From assembly GCA_029059365.1 (NCBI GenBank), contig JAIDVZ010000150.1, forward strand, positions 1 to 5,472: DNA of 5,472 nt. The letters are read 5' to 3'. The notes under the pieces were generated by a model. It made no database searches. It was not told the DNA's origin and worked only from the letters and a program-made list of their open reading frames with translations. The position numbers were made by a program, and so were the translations under genes. Positions 1 to 5,472 of the stretch are shown here, one piece after another. How positions within the stretch are numbered: the stretch's first letter is position 1; every line of letters begins with the position of its first letter. The DNA is from Opitutales bacterium (lineage in GTDB: Bacteria > Verrucomicrobiota > Verrucomicrobiia > Opitutales > JAIRKQ01).

Positions 1-29
1 GTATAAAAATGGCTTAAATAAGATTAAGT

Positions 30-908
30 TCAGGTTTTTTTGATTTTTTTGTCTTTTTTTTGATTTTCTAACCAAAAATCTAAGGTTTTTCGATCCTCAT
101 GATACGTTATTCCATGCCATTTGTCGGTTGTTAGAAGAACGTTTACTTTACACCTACCTTCAGAAATTGCATTATTCACTGCATGTGGCAGATAAAATTC
201 GTCATTAACGGGATCAGAAATGTTTGATTTAAATTTTTGCCACTCTGTTTCTAATATTTTGAAGATTTGTGGAGTAAATCCCCAAAGATTCATAGATGTT
301 GGTGTATCTTTTGGCAGGATATTTCCTGTTTCATCAACTATATTTTCATTGAGCCTTCTTATTCTGTTGTGTTCAGAGATGCGGATCAATTGATTATCAG
401 TGACTGTCATTATACCACGAGAAACAGGCCCGTGTTCAGATAGTGTGTTTGCCAAGTGATATCCAATAGCAGAGAACGTATTACCAGCTTTATCGAGTGT
501 TTTTATGGAGTTCACCAATGCTTTAATTGCGTTTGCTCCATATAGATCATCAGCATTCATTACAGCAAAATTACCGCGCACACAGTATTTAGCTGATAAC
601 ACCGCATGTCCAGTGCCCCATGGTTTTGCTCGATTAGAAAATTTATCAAGTATTGGATCCGAGGATTGGTAAACTAGTGAAAATTTGCAATTAGCGGGAA
701 GTATAGCGCTTAAGCGTTTGTGAAAAATATCTGCTACTTGTTCTTTTACTATAAATACTACTTCGTCAATTCCACATGAAATAGCCTCTAGTACGTTGTA
801 CTCTGAAATGGTGAATTTATCCGGTCCAAATAATTCAATTTGTTTAAGAGCACCGTATCGCGTACCATTTCCGGCGGCTAATACAACAAGCGAAAGTGGA
901 GCATCCAT
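30..908 (-). CDS. Sugar-phosphate-type nucleotidyltransferase (GT-A fold), about 292 aa
   Basis: This looks like a nucleotide-sugar pyrophosphorylase-like enzyme, which would transfer an NMP from an NTP to a sugar phosphate or similar acceptor in the cytoplasm. The N-terminus has the nucleotide-binding signature LAAGNGTRYG (residues 10-19) followed by LKQ. KPWGTGHAV lies at 95-103, NADD (likely metal-binding Asp) at 118-121, and LWGF at 208-211. DEFYLP at 236-241 and WHG at 264-266 match the pattern I recall from stand-alone bacterial nucleotidyltransferases of about 300 aa. The acceptor sugar cannot be read from the sequence, and no kinase or glycan gene sits beside it. I chose the ATG at 908 because the nucleotide-binding strand starts six residues later. 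An in-frame ATG at 947 would add 13 residues of non-family sequence. No clear Shine-Dalgarno precedes either start. The gene is transcribed away from the pgsA cluster. The C-terminus is a lysine-rich tail encoded by A-runs. Family assignment is strong; substrate is unknown. Confidence 0.88.
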   Translation of the reverse strand: MDAPLSLVVLAAGNGTRYGALKQIELFGPDKFTISEYNVLEAISCGIDEVVFIVKEQVADIFHKRLSAILPANCKFSLVYQSSDPILDKFSNRAKPWGTGHAVLSAKYCVRGNFAVMNADDLYGANAIKALVNSIKTLDKAGNTFSAIGYHLANTLSEHGPVSRGIMTVTDNQLIRISEHNRIRRLNENIVDETGNILPKDTPTSMNLWGFTPQIFKILETEWQKFKSNISDPVNDEFYLPHAVNNAISEGRCKVNVLLTTDKWHGITYHEDRKTLDFWLENQKKDKKIKKT

Positions 909-979
909 TTGCTGACAGTAAAAATTTGTGGTTTTTAGTTGCAACAATCTTTTTTGTTGGTTGTATTGCGAGTCGCGTG
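909..979. promoter_or_regulatory. Divergent intergenic region, probable promoters for both flanking genes
   Basis: These 71 bases separate the leftward nucleotidyltransferase from the rightward pgsA cluster, so promoters for both should lie here or just inside the genes. An 8-base perfect palindrome GTTGCAAC lies at 938-945, near the centre. Its TTGCAA core could act as a weak -35 in either direction. Rightward the matching -10 would be TTGTAT (961-966, 16-base spacing, only 3/6 to consensus). Another rightward candidate is CTGACA (912-917) with TTTAGT (934-939). Overlapping the palindrome, CAACAA (942-947) and TTGTTG (954-959) form a 6-base inverted repeat that could be an operator. None of these boxes is strong. 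The location argues for regulation more than the motifs do. Confidence 0.35.
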
Positions 980-1561
980 ATGAACTTGGCTAACTGTATA
1001 ACTTTGGCTCGTATCCCGCTGCTATTTTTTGTGGCGTTTTTTGTATATTTCAATTTTCCAGGAAGTGCAAGTATAGGGTTTGTTATCTTTGTGCTCACAG
1101 GTTTGACTGATTGGTTAGACGGCCACCTCGCAAGAAAGTACCATATAACCTCGACGTTGGGGGCGTTTATCGATGCTTTGACTGATAAAATATTCATGGT
1201 TGGGGTATTTGTTACGATGCTTACGTTAGGTATTTTGCCTAATTGGGCGTTATTCTTGGTGTTGATGATTGTTGGCCGAGATTTTTTTGTGACAGGGATT
1301 CGTTTGGTTGCGGCTAAACAAAACGTTGTATTAGCTGCTGATCATGAAGGGAAAGTGAAAACAGTGTTACAGATTGTAGCATCTGGTTTTTTGCTATTAT
1401 GGCACGCATTAGTATGCGATTTTTCGTGGTTGTTTCCAGGGGTGTTTATATCGCTGATTTATTTTGTTGGGATGTTTTTATTTTTGTTGGCGACGTACCT
1501 CACCATAGAGTCGGGGTACATATACACCAAACGATATAAACATTTGCTTATTAATTGCTGA
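980..1561 (+). CDS. pgsA: CDP-diacylglycerol--glycerol-3-phosphate 3-phosphatidyltransferase (phosphatidylglycerophosphate synthase)
   Basis: This integral membrane enzyme joins CDP-diacylglycerol and sn-glycerol 3-phosphate to give phosphatidylglycerophosphate and CMP, the committed step to phosphatidylglycerol. The complete CDP-alcohol phosphatidyltransferase signature is visible: D44, D47-G48, A51-R52, G61, D65 and D69, with the exact D-x2-D-G-x2-A-R-x8-G-x3-D-x3-D spacing. The N-terminal NCITLARI (5-12) and the later GRDFFVTGIR (99-108) and GKVKTVLQI (124-132) are typical of PgsA and argue against a generic family member. Several hydrophobic membrane segments surround the motif, the last two around 128-145 and 152-175. 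At 193 aa it has the normal family length. I chose ATG 980 because the NxxTLxR motif follows at once. The in-frame ATG at 896 would add 28 residues and overlap the divergent gene; a GTG at 977 is also possible. It is the first gene of the rightward cluster, 4 bases before pgpA, whose product takes its product as substrate. Confidence 0.93.
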   Translation: MNLANCITLARIPLLFFVAFFVYFNFPGSASIGFVIFVLTGLTDWLDGHLARKYHITSTLGAFIDALTDKIFMVGVFVTMLTLGILPNWALFLVLMIVGRDFFVTGIRLVAAKQNVVLAADHEGKVKTVLQIVASGFLLLWHALVCDFSWLFPGVFISLIYFVGMFLFLLATYLTIESGYIYTKRYKHLLINC

Positions 1562-1565
1562 TTTT

Positions 1566-2033
1566 ATGAATAAGCTGGGTGAATTTTGGTTGCAATCGGC
1601 CACGTTAGGCTTCTTCGGGTATAGTCCCGTGGCGCCTGGTACTGTTGGGTCGTTGTTGGGTACGATTTTTTCGTGCATAATTTTTTTCTTATTTCGCCAA
1701 TCTGTTGTTTCTTTCTTGATCCTTTTTTTGATCATATTTGCGGTTATTGCTTGTGGCGTTGCTGCGAATATTCTAAATGAGCATGACCCAGCATGTGTAA
1801 TATTGGATGAATTTGTGGCCATGCCGGTATGTTTTTTCTCCATTCATTATACATCTATGTGGATGTTTGTTTATGGATTTTTGTTATTTCGAATTTTTGA
1901 TATCTTAAAGCCATTTGGATTAAAAAAATTGGAAAAATTACCAGGGGGACTTGGGATTGTTGCTGATGACATAGGGGCGGCCTGTTATACAAATGCCGTA
2001 CTGCGATTGATTAATTTCATATTTGGAATCTGA
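1566..2033 (+). CDS. pgpA: Phosphatidylglycerophosphatase A
   Basis: The product removes the terminal phosphate from phosphatidylglycerophosphate to make phosphatidylglycerol, directly after PgsA. The 155-aa protein shows the PgpA family landmarks in order: YSPVAPGTVGSL (19-30), DP (74-75) and LDE (80-82), FRIFDILKP (108-116), and LPGGLGIVADDIGA (125-138). The acidic residues D81, E82, D134 and D135 are probably involved in metal binding and catalysis, as in the family. Hydrophobic stretches at about 32-67, 84-112 and 140-154 suggest an inner-membrane protein. The usual Gly after the DE-x-V element is Ala here (DEFVAMP), a mild substitution. The start codon lies 4 bases after the pgsA stop with no Shine-Dalgarno, so translation is probably coupled to pgsA. 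Its stop shares one base with the rseP start (TGATG). The adjacency of PgsA and PgpA strengthens both calls. Confidence 0.93.
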   Translation: MNKLGEFWLQSATLGFFGYSPVAPGTVGSLLGTIFSCIIFFLFRQSVVSFLILFLIIFAVIACGVAANILNEHDPACVILDEFVAMPVCFFSIHYTSMWMFVYGFLLFRIFDILKPFGLKKLEKLPGGLGIVADDIGAACYTNAVLRLINFIFGI

Positions 2034-3778
2034 TGTTAGCTAAGATCTTGAATGGACTGTTTCCAGTATTACTGGTTGTAATATTTTTTTGTGGTTCGAT
2101 TATCGTCCATGAGCTTGGGCACTACATTGCTGCACGTATCTGTGGACTATATGTTCCAAGATTTTCAATCGGATTTGGACCACGTCTGTTTTCGAAAAAA
2201 ATAGGGGATACAGAGTTTTGTATTTCTTTATTGCCTTTTGGAGGATATGTTTCACTACCACAATTGGCGGATTTAAGCGAAATTGAGGGCAAGTTTACGA
2301 TCCCAGACAGTGCTAAGCCGGTGACTTGTACGTCCAAGATAATCGTAGCTGTTATGGGTGCAGTTTTTAATATACTGTTTGCGCTAGGTCTTGGTCTGAT
2401 TGTATGGGGTACTGGGTTGCCAACAAATAGTGAAATGACAAGCCGGGTGATCGGGTATGTTGAAGATGAACTTGTTCTTGAAGATGGGACACTTATCACT
2501 TCACCTGCGAAGCAAGCAGGTTTGAGGGCTGGAGATGAGATCATAGCGATAGACGGATCAGAGGTTAAAAGCTTTGGAGATATCCAGCAATTCCTTGCGC
2601 TTGGTACCAATAAAAACGAACTAGGAGAAGCATATTCCGATATTCGTTTTTTGCGTGATGGTGAAGAAGAGAGCGTTGCTGTATTCCCAGTATTAATTGG
2701 GAATGGATCTGGGCTGGATAGATTCCGTCGAATAGGGGTTTTCCCAAAACAAGATCTTGTAATTCATTCTACGTATTGTTCAGATGACGACATCCATCCC
2801 GGTGATAAATTAGTGTCCGTTGATGATTTGCCGATACTTAGCATACGTACTCTTCAAGAGTACGTGAGCGGGAAGCAAAGCGTGAATGTACAATTTTCAC
2901 GAGCTGGTAATGTTTTTAGCAAAGTTATGAAGGTCATGAACGTAATGGATACCAGACCGCATGATCACTTCGTTTTATCGGATGGAGAATTCGATATTAT
3001 TCCATGTTATAGTGGAGAAACCGGTAAAGCGGATATTACGGAATATACGCGGTCTCAATTGCGTTTATTATGTACTGATGAGGATTTCTTAAAAAAATAT
3101 GACCTTGACGATGATCTTGAGCTAACATGTGTTAATGGTATTCCATGTGCCAGTTTGATGGATGTCGTGAATCACACGAATGTTGGGAGGAGGAACACAT
3201 ATACTTTTTTACGGTCGAATATGCCGTTGAATGTGGATTTTACAGGTATACAATCTATCAATGTCGTTCCTCCATCATATAAAGACGTTCTCGGTTTAAA
3301 TTTTACGAATGAGCTTGTTGTTGTGCATGAATCGCCAATAGTACTGGTGAAAGATGCTGTTTCGATGACATTGAAAACCTTGGCTGGGGTATTTAATCAT
3401 CATTCCGATGTTTCCGTGCGCAACTTGATGGGACCCGTTGGATTATTTCGTGTACTAGGGGTGTGCTCGATGATGGATGTTAGAATCTTTCTATGGTTCG
3501 TTATTTTGATCAATGTCAATTTAGCGATTCTGAATATGCTTCCATTACCTGTACTTGATGGTGGTTGTGTCGTTCTAGCATTGCTCGAAAAATTGTCTAA
3601 AAATCGTCGCGAATGTATAGACCGAATTTTTGGAATATTACAGACAGTATTTTTATTTTTGTTACTCGGATTATTGGTGTACATCAGTGTCTTCGACATA
3701 AGACGCTGGCGAGCGGACCGTACCATGCGTACCGAATTTGAACGGCAGATTGAAAAGCAGACAAGATTGAAGCTGTGA
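2033..3778 (+). CDS. rseP: RseP-type intramembrane zinc metalloprotease (site-2 protease family), long form with PDZ domains
   Basis: This M50-family site-2 protease cuts membrane proteins within the bilayer; in E. coli RseP acts on anti-sigma factor RseA and on signal-peptide remnants. The first membrane helix carries the zinc-binding HELGH (26-30, catalytic E27), followed by FSIGFGPRL (44-52) and PFGGYV (68-73). A second hydrophobic segment spans about 103-126. The periplasmic part has a clear PDZ around 135-225 (SPAKQAGLRAGDEIIAIDG at 157-175). A second PDZ-like unit lies around 240-305 (HPGDKLVSVDDLPI, 255-268), and a weaker third around 345-405 (LELTCVNGIPCASLMDVVN). GPVG follows at 467-470, then the third zinc-ligand region NMLPLPVLDGG (501-511) and a last helix near 535-555. 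At 581 aa it exceeds the roughly 450 aa of E. coli RseP; chlamydial homologues are similarly long. It starts within the pgpA stop (TGATG), with only a weak GGAA upstream. Its substrate here is unknown. Confidence 0.95.
   Translation: MLAKILNGLFPVLLVVIFFCGSIIVHELGHYIAARICGLYVPRFSIGFGPRLFSKKIGDTEFCISLLPFGGYVSLPQLADLSEIEGKFTIPDSAKPVTCTSKIIVAVMGAVFNILFALGLGLIVWGTGLPTNSEMTSRVIGYVEDELVLEDGTLITSPAKQAGLRAGDEIIAIDGSEVKSFGDIQQFLALGTNKNELGEAYSDIRFLRDGEEESVAVFPVLIGNGSGLDRFRRIGVFPKQDLVIHSTYCSDDDIHPGDKLVSVDDLPILSIRTLQEYVSGKQSVNVQFSRAGNVFSKVMKVMNVMDTRPHDHFVLSDGEFDIIPCYSGETGKADITEYTRSQLRLLCTDEDFLKKYDLDDDLELTCVNGIPCASLMDVVNHTNVGRRNTYTFLRSNMPLNVDFTGIQSINVVPPSYKDVLGLNFTNELVVVHESPIVLVKDAVSMTLKTLAGVFNHHSDVSVRNLMGPVGLFRVLGVCSMMDVRIFLWFVILINVNLAILNMLPLPVLDGGCVVLALLEKLSKNRRECIDRIFGILQTVFLFLLLGLLVYISVFDIRRWRADRTMRTEFERQIEKQTRLKL
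3769..3772 (+). promoter_or_regulatory. Weak ribosome-binding site favouring the ATG start of ispG
   Basis: A short GAAG lies inside the 3' end of rseP. It is 8 bases upstream of ATG 3781, a workable spacing, but only 2 bases from GTG 3775, which is too close. This tips the choice of ispG start to the ATG. The motif is only four bases long and could be chance. Confidence 0.3.
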
Positions 3779-3780
3779 AG

Positions 3781-4878
3781 ATGAGGAGAAAAACACGCAG
3801 TGTCATGGTCGGTGAGGTTGGAATAGGTAGTGAATTCCCAGTAAGGATCCAATCAATGACAAACATTCCAATCGAAAATGTAGATGCGAATGTTGAACAG
3901 ATTTGTGATTTATTTTCGCATGGATGTGAAATTGTAAGATTAGCGGTTCCAAAACCATCGAGTGTTCCATACTTTGAAAAAATAAAAAATATTTTACGGA
4001 ATCGTGGACTAAATATTCCATTTGTTGCTGATGTACATTTTTCACCACGTGTGGCGTATGACTGTTTATCTGTTGCTGATAAGGTCCGCATTAATGCCGG
4101 GAATTTCGCTGGGATAAATGCCAATTATTCAGAAGCAATGGCCTCATTTTCATGTTTTTTTGAAAGTGCTAATCGCGCTCGGGTACCTGTTAGGATAGGG
4201 GTAAATGCGGGTTCACTATCCGGCCGTATTACTAGTAAATTTGGCAATACCGCACTCGGGATGTGGGAAAGTGCCAAAGAGTGTATTATGGTTGCTCGCG
4301 ATATCGGGTTTCATGATTTGGTTTTATCATTTAAGGCGAGTGATGTTAATTTGATGTTATCTGCGTACCGATTAGCTTGCTCAGAAATGGACCGTTTAGA
4401 CATGGATTATCCGCTTCATCTCGGAGTAACAGAAGCTGGAGATCAACAATATGCCCGTGTTAAATCTGCTATTGGTATTGGTGGGTTGCTAATCGATGGG
4501 ATAGGGGATACCATCCGTGTTTCTTTAACAGAAGATCCGAAAAATGAAATTTCTGTCGCAAAGGATATTTTACAATGTACCGGCGCACGTCGATTCGGCC
4601 CAGAGTTCATTGCTTGTCCATCTTGTGGACGAACAAGTTACGATATACAGCTGGTCCTCGGGGAAGTGAAAAAAATATTTAGTGATTGTGGTCAGTGCTT
4701 GAAAATTGCTGTTATGGGGTGTGTGGTTAATGGATTGGGAGAGGCTGGTGATGCTGATTATGCGATAATCGGGATGCCAAATGGTAAAGTCGCGATCTAT
4801 AAAAATAAAACCTGTGTTGTGCCATATGTTGAACCTAAAGATGCTCCAAATGTACTGAAAAATTTGGTAAAATCTTAA
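3781..4878 (+). CDS. ispG: 4-hydroxy-3-methylbut-2-en-1-yl diphosphate synthase (MEP pathway)
   Basis: IspG (GcpE) is a cytosolic [4Fe-4S] enzyme that reduces methylerythritol cyclodiphosphate to HMBPP, the penultimate MEP-pathway step to isoprenoids. The N-terminal TIM-barrel part shows VRIQSMTN, VADVHF, RIGVNAGSL, SFKASD, HLGVTEAG and GIGDTIRVSL in order. The C-terminal domain has the cluster cysteines C279, C282 and C314 (numbered from ATG 3781) and the catalytic Glu E321. The spacing is identical to E. coli C270, C273, C305 and E312. At 365 aa it is the two-domain form without the large insert of plant and chlamydial enzymes, although its wording (HLGVTEAG, CPSCGRT, DADY) resembles theirs. 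Two normally invariant prolines are replaced: RINPGN reads RINAGN and NGPGEA reads NGLGEA. An extra CxxC (C303, C306) precedes C314. An alternative GTG at 3775, overlapping the rseP stop as GTGA, would add two residues. It is the last gene of the cluster, converging on priA. Confidence 0.95.
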   Translation: MRRKTRSVMVGEVGIGSEFPVRIQSMTNIPIENVDANVEQICDLFSHGCEIVRLAVPKPSSVPYFEKIKNILRNRGLNIPFVADVHFSPRVAYDCLSVADKVRINAGNFAGINANYSEAMASFSCFFESANRARVPVRIGVNAGSLSGRITSKFGNTALGMWESAKECIMVARDIGFHDLVLSFKASDVNLMLSAYRLACSEMDRLDMDYPLHLGVTEAGDQQYARVKSAIGIGGLLIDGIGDTIRVSLTEDPKNEISVAKDILQCTGARRFGPEFIACPSCGRTSYDIQLVLGEVKKIFSDCGQCLKIAVMGCVVNGLGEAGDADYAIIGMPNGKVAIYKNKTCVVPYVEPKDAPNVLKNLVKS

Positions 4879-5444
4879 ACAAGATCAGTTGGATCAACGT
4901 CGACGCTAAGGTTTATTCCTGCTGATTTTTTAATACTTGATAATAACAAGTGTAATTTTTGTGCATCCTGTGATGGTTTTGTGGAGAATGATAAAATGGT
5001 GTATCGATATTTATTATTGACCTTTGCGAGGATGGATGGAGTTGCTGGTTTTACTTCCAAATCAACCAATGTTTTTTTCAACTGTTGCTGCAAATTTTCT
5101 GCGTACTTTTTTACACCGGGTTCGTTTTCACCAGATACACAAAATTTTATAATATGTCGGAATGGTGGATAAAGAAATTCTCGGCGATTCGTTAGTTCAG
5201 ACGCTGTAAATTCTTCGAACTGATGTTTTTGGGCCAATTGAATTATTGATGATTGTGGATTATAAGATTGAATGATGACTAATCCAGGTTTATCACCTCG
5301 TCCTGCTCGACCGGCAACTTGTAGCATCAACTGAAATGCACGTTCAGATGATCTAAAATCTGGGAAATTTATTATACCATCAATATCGATTATTCCGACT
5401 AAGGAAACATTTGGGAAATCTAAGCCTTTTGCGATCATTTGTGT
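4875..5444 (-). CDS. priA: Primosomal protein N' (PriA replication-restart helicase), C-terminal 189 residues, partial
   Basis: PriA is a superfamily 2 DNA helicase that recognises stalled forks and reloads the replisome. Only the C-terminal part is in the window. It begins at TQMIAKGLDFPNV, normally preceded by hydrophobic residues and Gly (ILIGTQM in relatives). It continues through DID (the strand ending IIDID), DFRSSER and helicase motif VI QVAGRAGRGDKPG, then EFLYPPFRHI and the C-terminal domain typical of PriA. The zinc-binding cysteines and the ATPase N-terminal half lie upstream and are absent. An ATG at 5436-5438 is not the true start: it is the Met inside TQM of the helicase core. 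Reading on past 5444 gives GRGEGYQRQ instead of the expected hydrophobic strand and Gly. I attribute this to adapter sequence, so I end the gene at 5444. The stop shares TTAA with the ispG stop on the other strand. Identity is strong; integrity of the rest of the gene cannot be judged. Confidence 0.93.
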   Translation of the reverse strand, partial: TQMIAKGLDFPNVSLVGIIDIDGIINFPDFRSSERAFQLMLQVAGRAGRGDKPGLVIIQSYNPQSSIIQLAQKHQFEEFTASELTNRREFLYPPFRHIIKFCVSGENEPGVKKYAENLQQQLKKTLVDLEVKPATPSILAKVNNKYRYTILSFSTKPSQDAQKLHLLLSSIKKSAGINLSVDVDPTDLV

Positions 5445-5472
5445 CTGTCTCTGATACCCCTCTCCGCGCCCC
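5445..5472. other. Residual Nextera transposase adapter (sequencing artefact at contig end)
   Basis: The terminal 28 bases align without gaps to the Nextera read-through adapter as I know it: the reverse-complemented 19-base mosaic end followed by the CCGAGCCCA tail. I count 23 of 28 matches. The first 8 bases (CTGTCTCT) match exactly, then ATAC, TCTCCG and GCCC. All five mismatches are T to G or A to C, as expected from low-quality read ends. The stretch is also conspicuously GC-rich compared with its neighbours. Its translation breaks a highly conserved PriA segment exactly at the junction. It should be treated as non-genomic. Confidence 0.88.

Noticed and set aside
1..13. Possible adapter remnant at the left end, because GTATAA also occurs in the transposase mosaic end
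   Set aside because: Only the first six bases agree and the following bases do not match, so this is expected by chance.
12..29. Small hairpin CTTAA/TTAAG followed on the minus strand by a T-run, as terminator of the nucleotidyltransferase gene
   Set aside because: The stem has only five base pairs, four of them A-T, and the T-run is interrupted, so it is too weak to call.
909..947. ATG at 947 as the nucleotidyltransferase start
   Set aside because: The 13 extra residues have no family resemblance, and ATG 908 lies the usual few residues before the LAAGxGTRYG motif.
896..979. Upstream in-frame ATG at 896 as the pgsA start, adding 28 hydrophobic residues
   Set aside because: It would overlap the start of the divergent gene, and PgsA proteins start just before the NxxTLxR motif, which follows ATG 980 directly.
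2122..2610. Open frame of 162 codons antisense to rseP
   Set aside because: It lies wholly inside a well-supported gene and its translation shows no recognisable domain.
3400..4124. Overlapping antisense open frames across the rseP-ispG junction
   Set aside because: They shadow two strongly supported genes and have no domain or start signal of their own.
4845..4869. CCAAAT/ATTTGG stem near the end of ispG as terminator for priA
   Set aside because: The stem is AT-rich with a loop of about ten bases and no following T-run on the minus strand.
4898..4905. Palindrome CGTCGACG just after the ispG stop as terminator or protein-binding site
   Set aside because: It lies inside the priA coding sequence, has no adjacent T-run, and 8-base palindromes are common.
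4981..5172. Open frame of 63 codons on the plus strand inside priA
   Set aside because: It is antisense to a conserved part of PriA and has no recognisable motif.
5439..5472. Frameshift or divergent helicase motif in priA
   Set aside because: The abrupt loss of family sequence coincides exactly with the adapter match, which explains it better.

Overview
The window carries six protein-coding genes packed with almost no intergenic space. There is no RNA gene, mobile element, CRISPR array or long non-coding stretch that I can support. All six products are recognisable housekeeping proteins: a sugar-phosphate-type nucleotidyltransferase, PgsA, PgpA, RseP, IspG and the C-terminal part of PriA. 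By eye the DNA is fairly AT-rich, around 40% GC. TGA is used as a normal stop. Shine-Dalgarno sequences are weak or absent before most starts. This fits a Gram-negative-type bacterium that makes phosphatidylglycerol and uses the MEP isoprenoid pathway. The very long RseP and the plant/Chlamydia-like wording of IspG hint at the PVC superphylum or a nearby lineage, but this is an inference from remembered family patterns and is held at low confidence.

Layout. At the left a nucleotidyltransferase gene runs leftward (908 to 30). A divergent gap of 71 bases (909-979) separates it from a tight rightward cluster: pgsA (980-1561), pgpA (1566-2033), rseP (2033-3778) and ispG (3781-4878, or 3775 if the GTG is used). 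The junctions are a 4-base gap, a TGATG overlap and a GTGA overlap or 2-base gap, so this is almost certainly one operon. At the right, priA enters from beyond the window on the minus strand and converges on ispG so closely that both stop codons lie in one TTAA.

How the genes work together. PgsA and PgpA catalyse consecutive steps from CDP-diacylglycerol to phosphatidylglycerol. RseP is an intramembrane protease, commonly linked in other bacteria to genes for membrane lipid and isoprenoid synthesis (cdsA, dxr). Here the same theme is kept with different partners: phosphatidylglycerol genes upstream and the MEP-pathway gene ispG downstream. The cluster reads as a cell-envelope and membrane-lipid operon.

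The most consequential observation is technical. The last 28 bases (5445-5472) look like an error-containing Nextera transposase adapter, not genome. The contig probably ends truly at about base 5444, inside priA. I found no convincing undescribed biological system. The most biologically interesting points are the expanded periplasmic part of RseP, with a possible third PDZ-like module, and the unusual substitutions in IspG.
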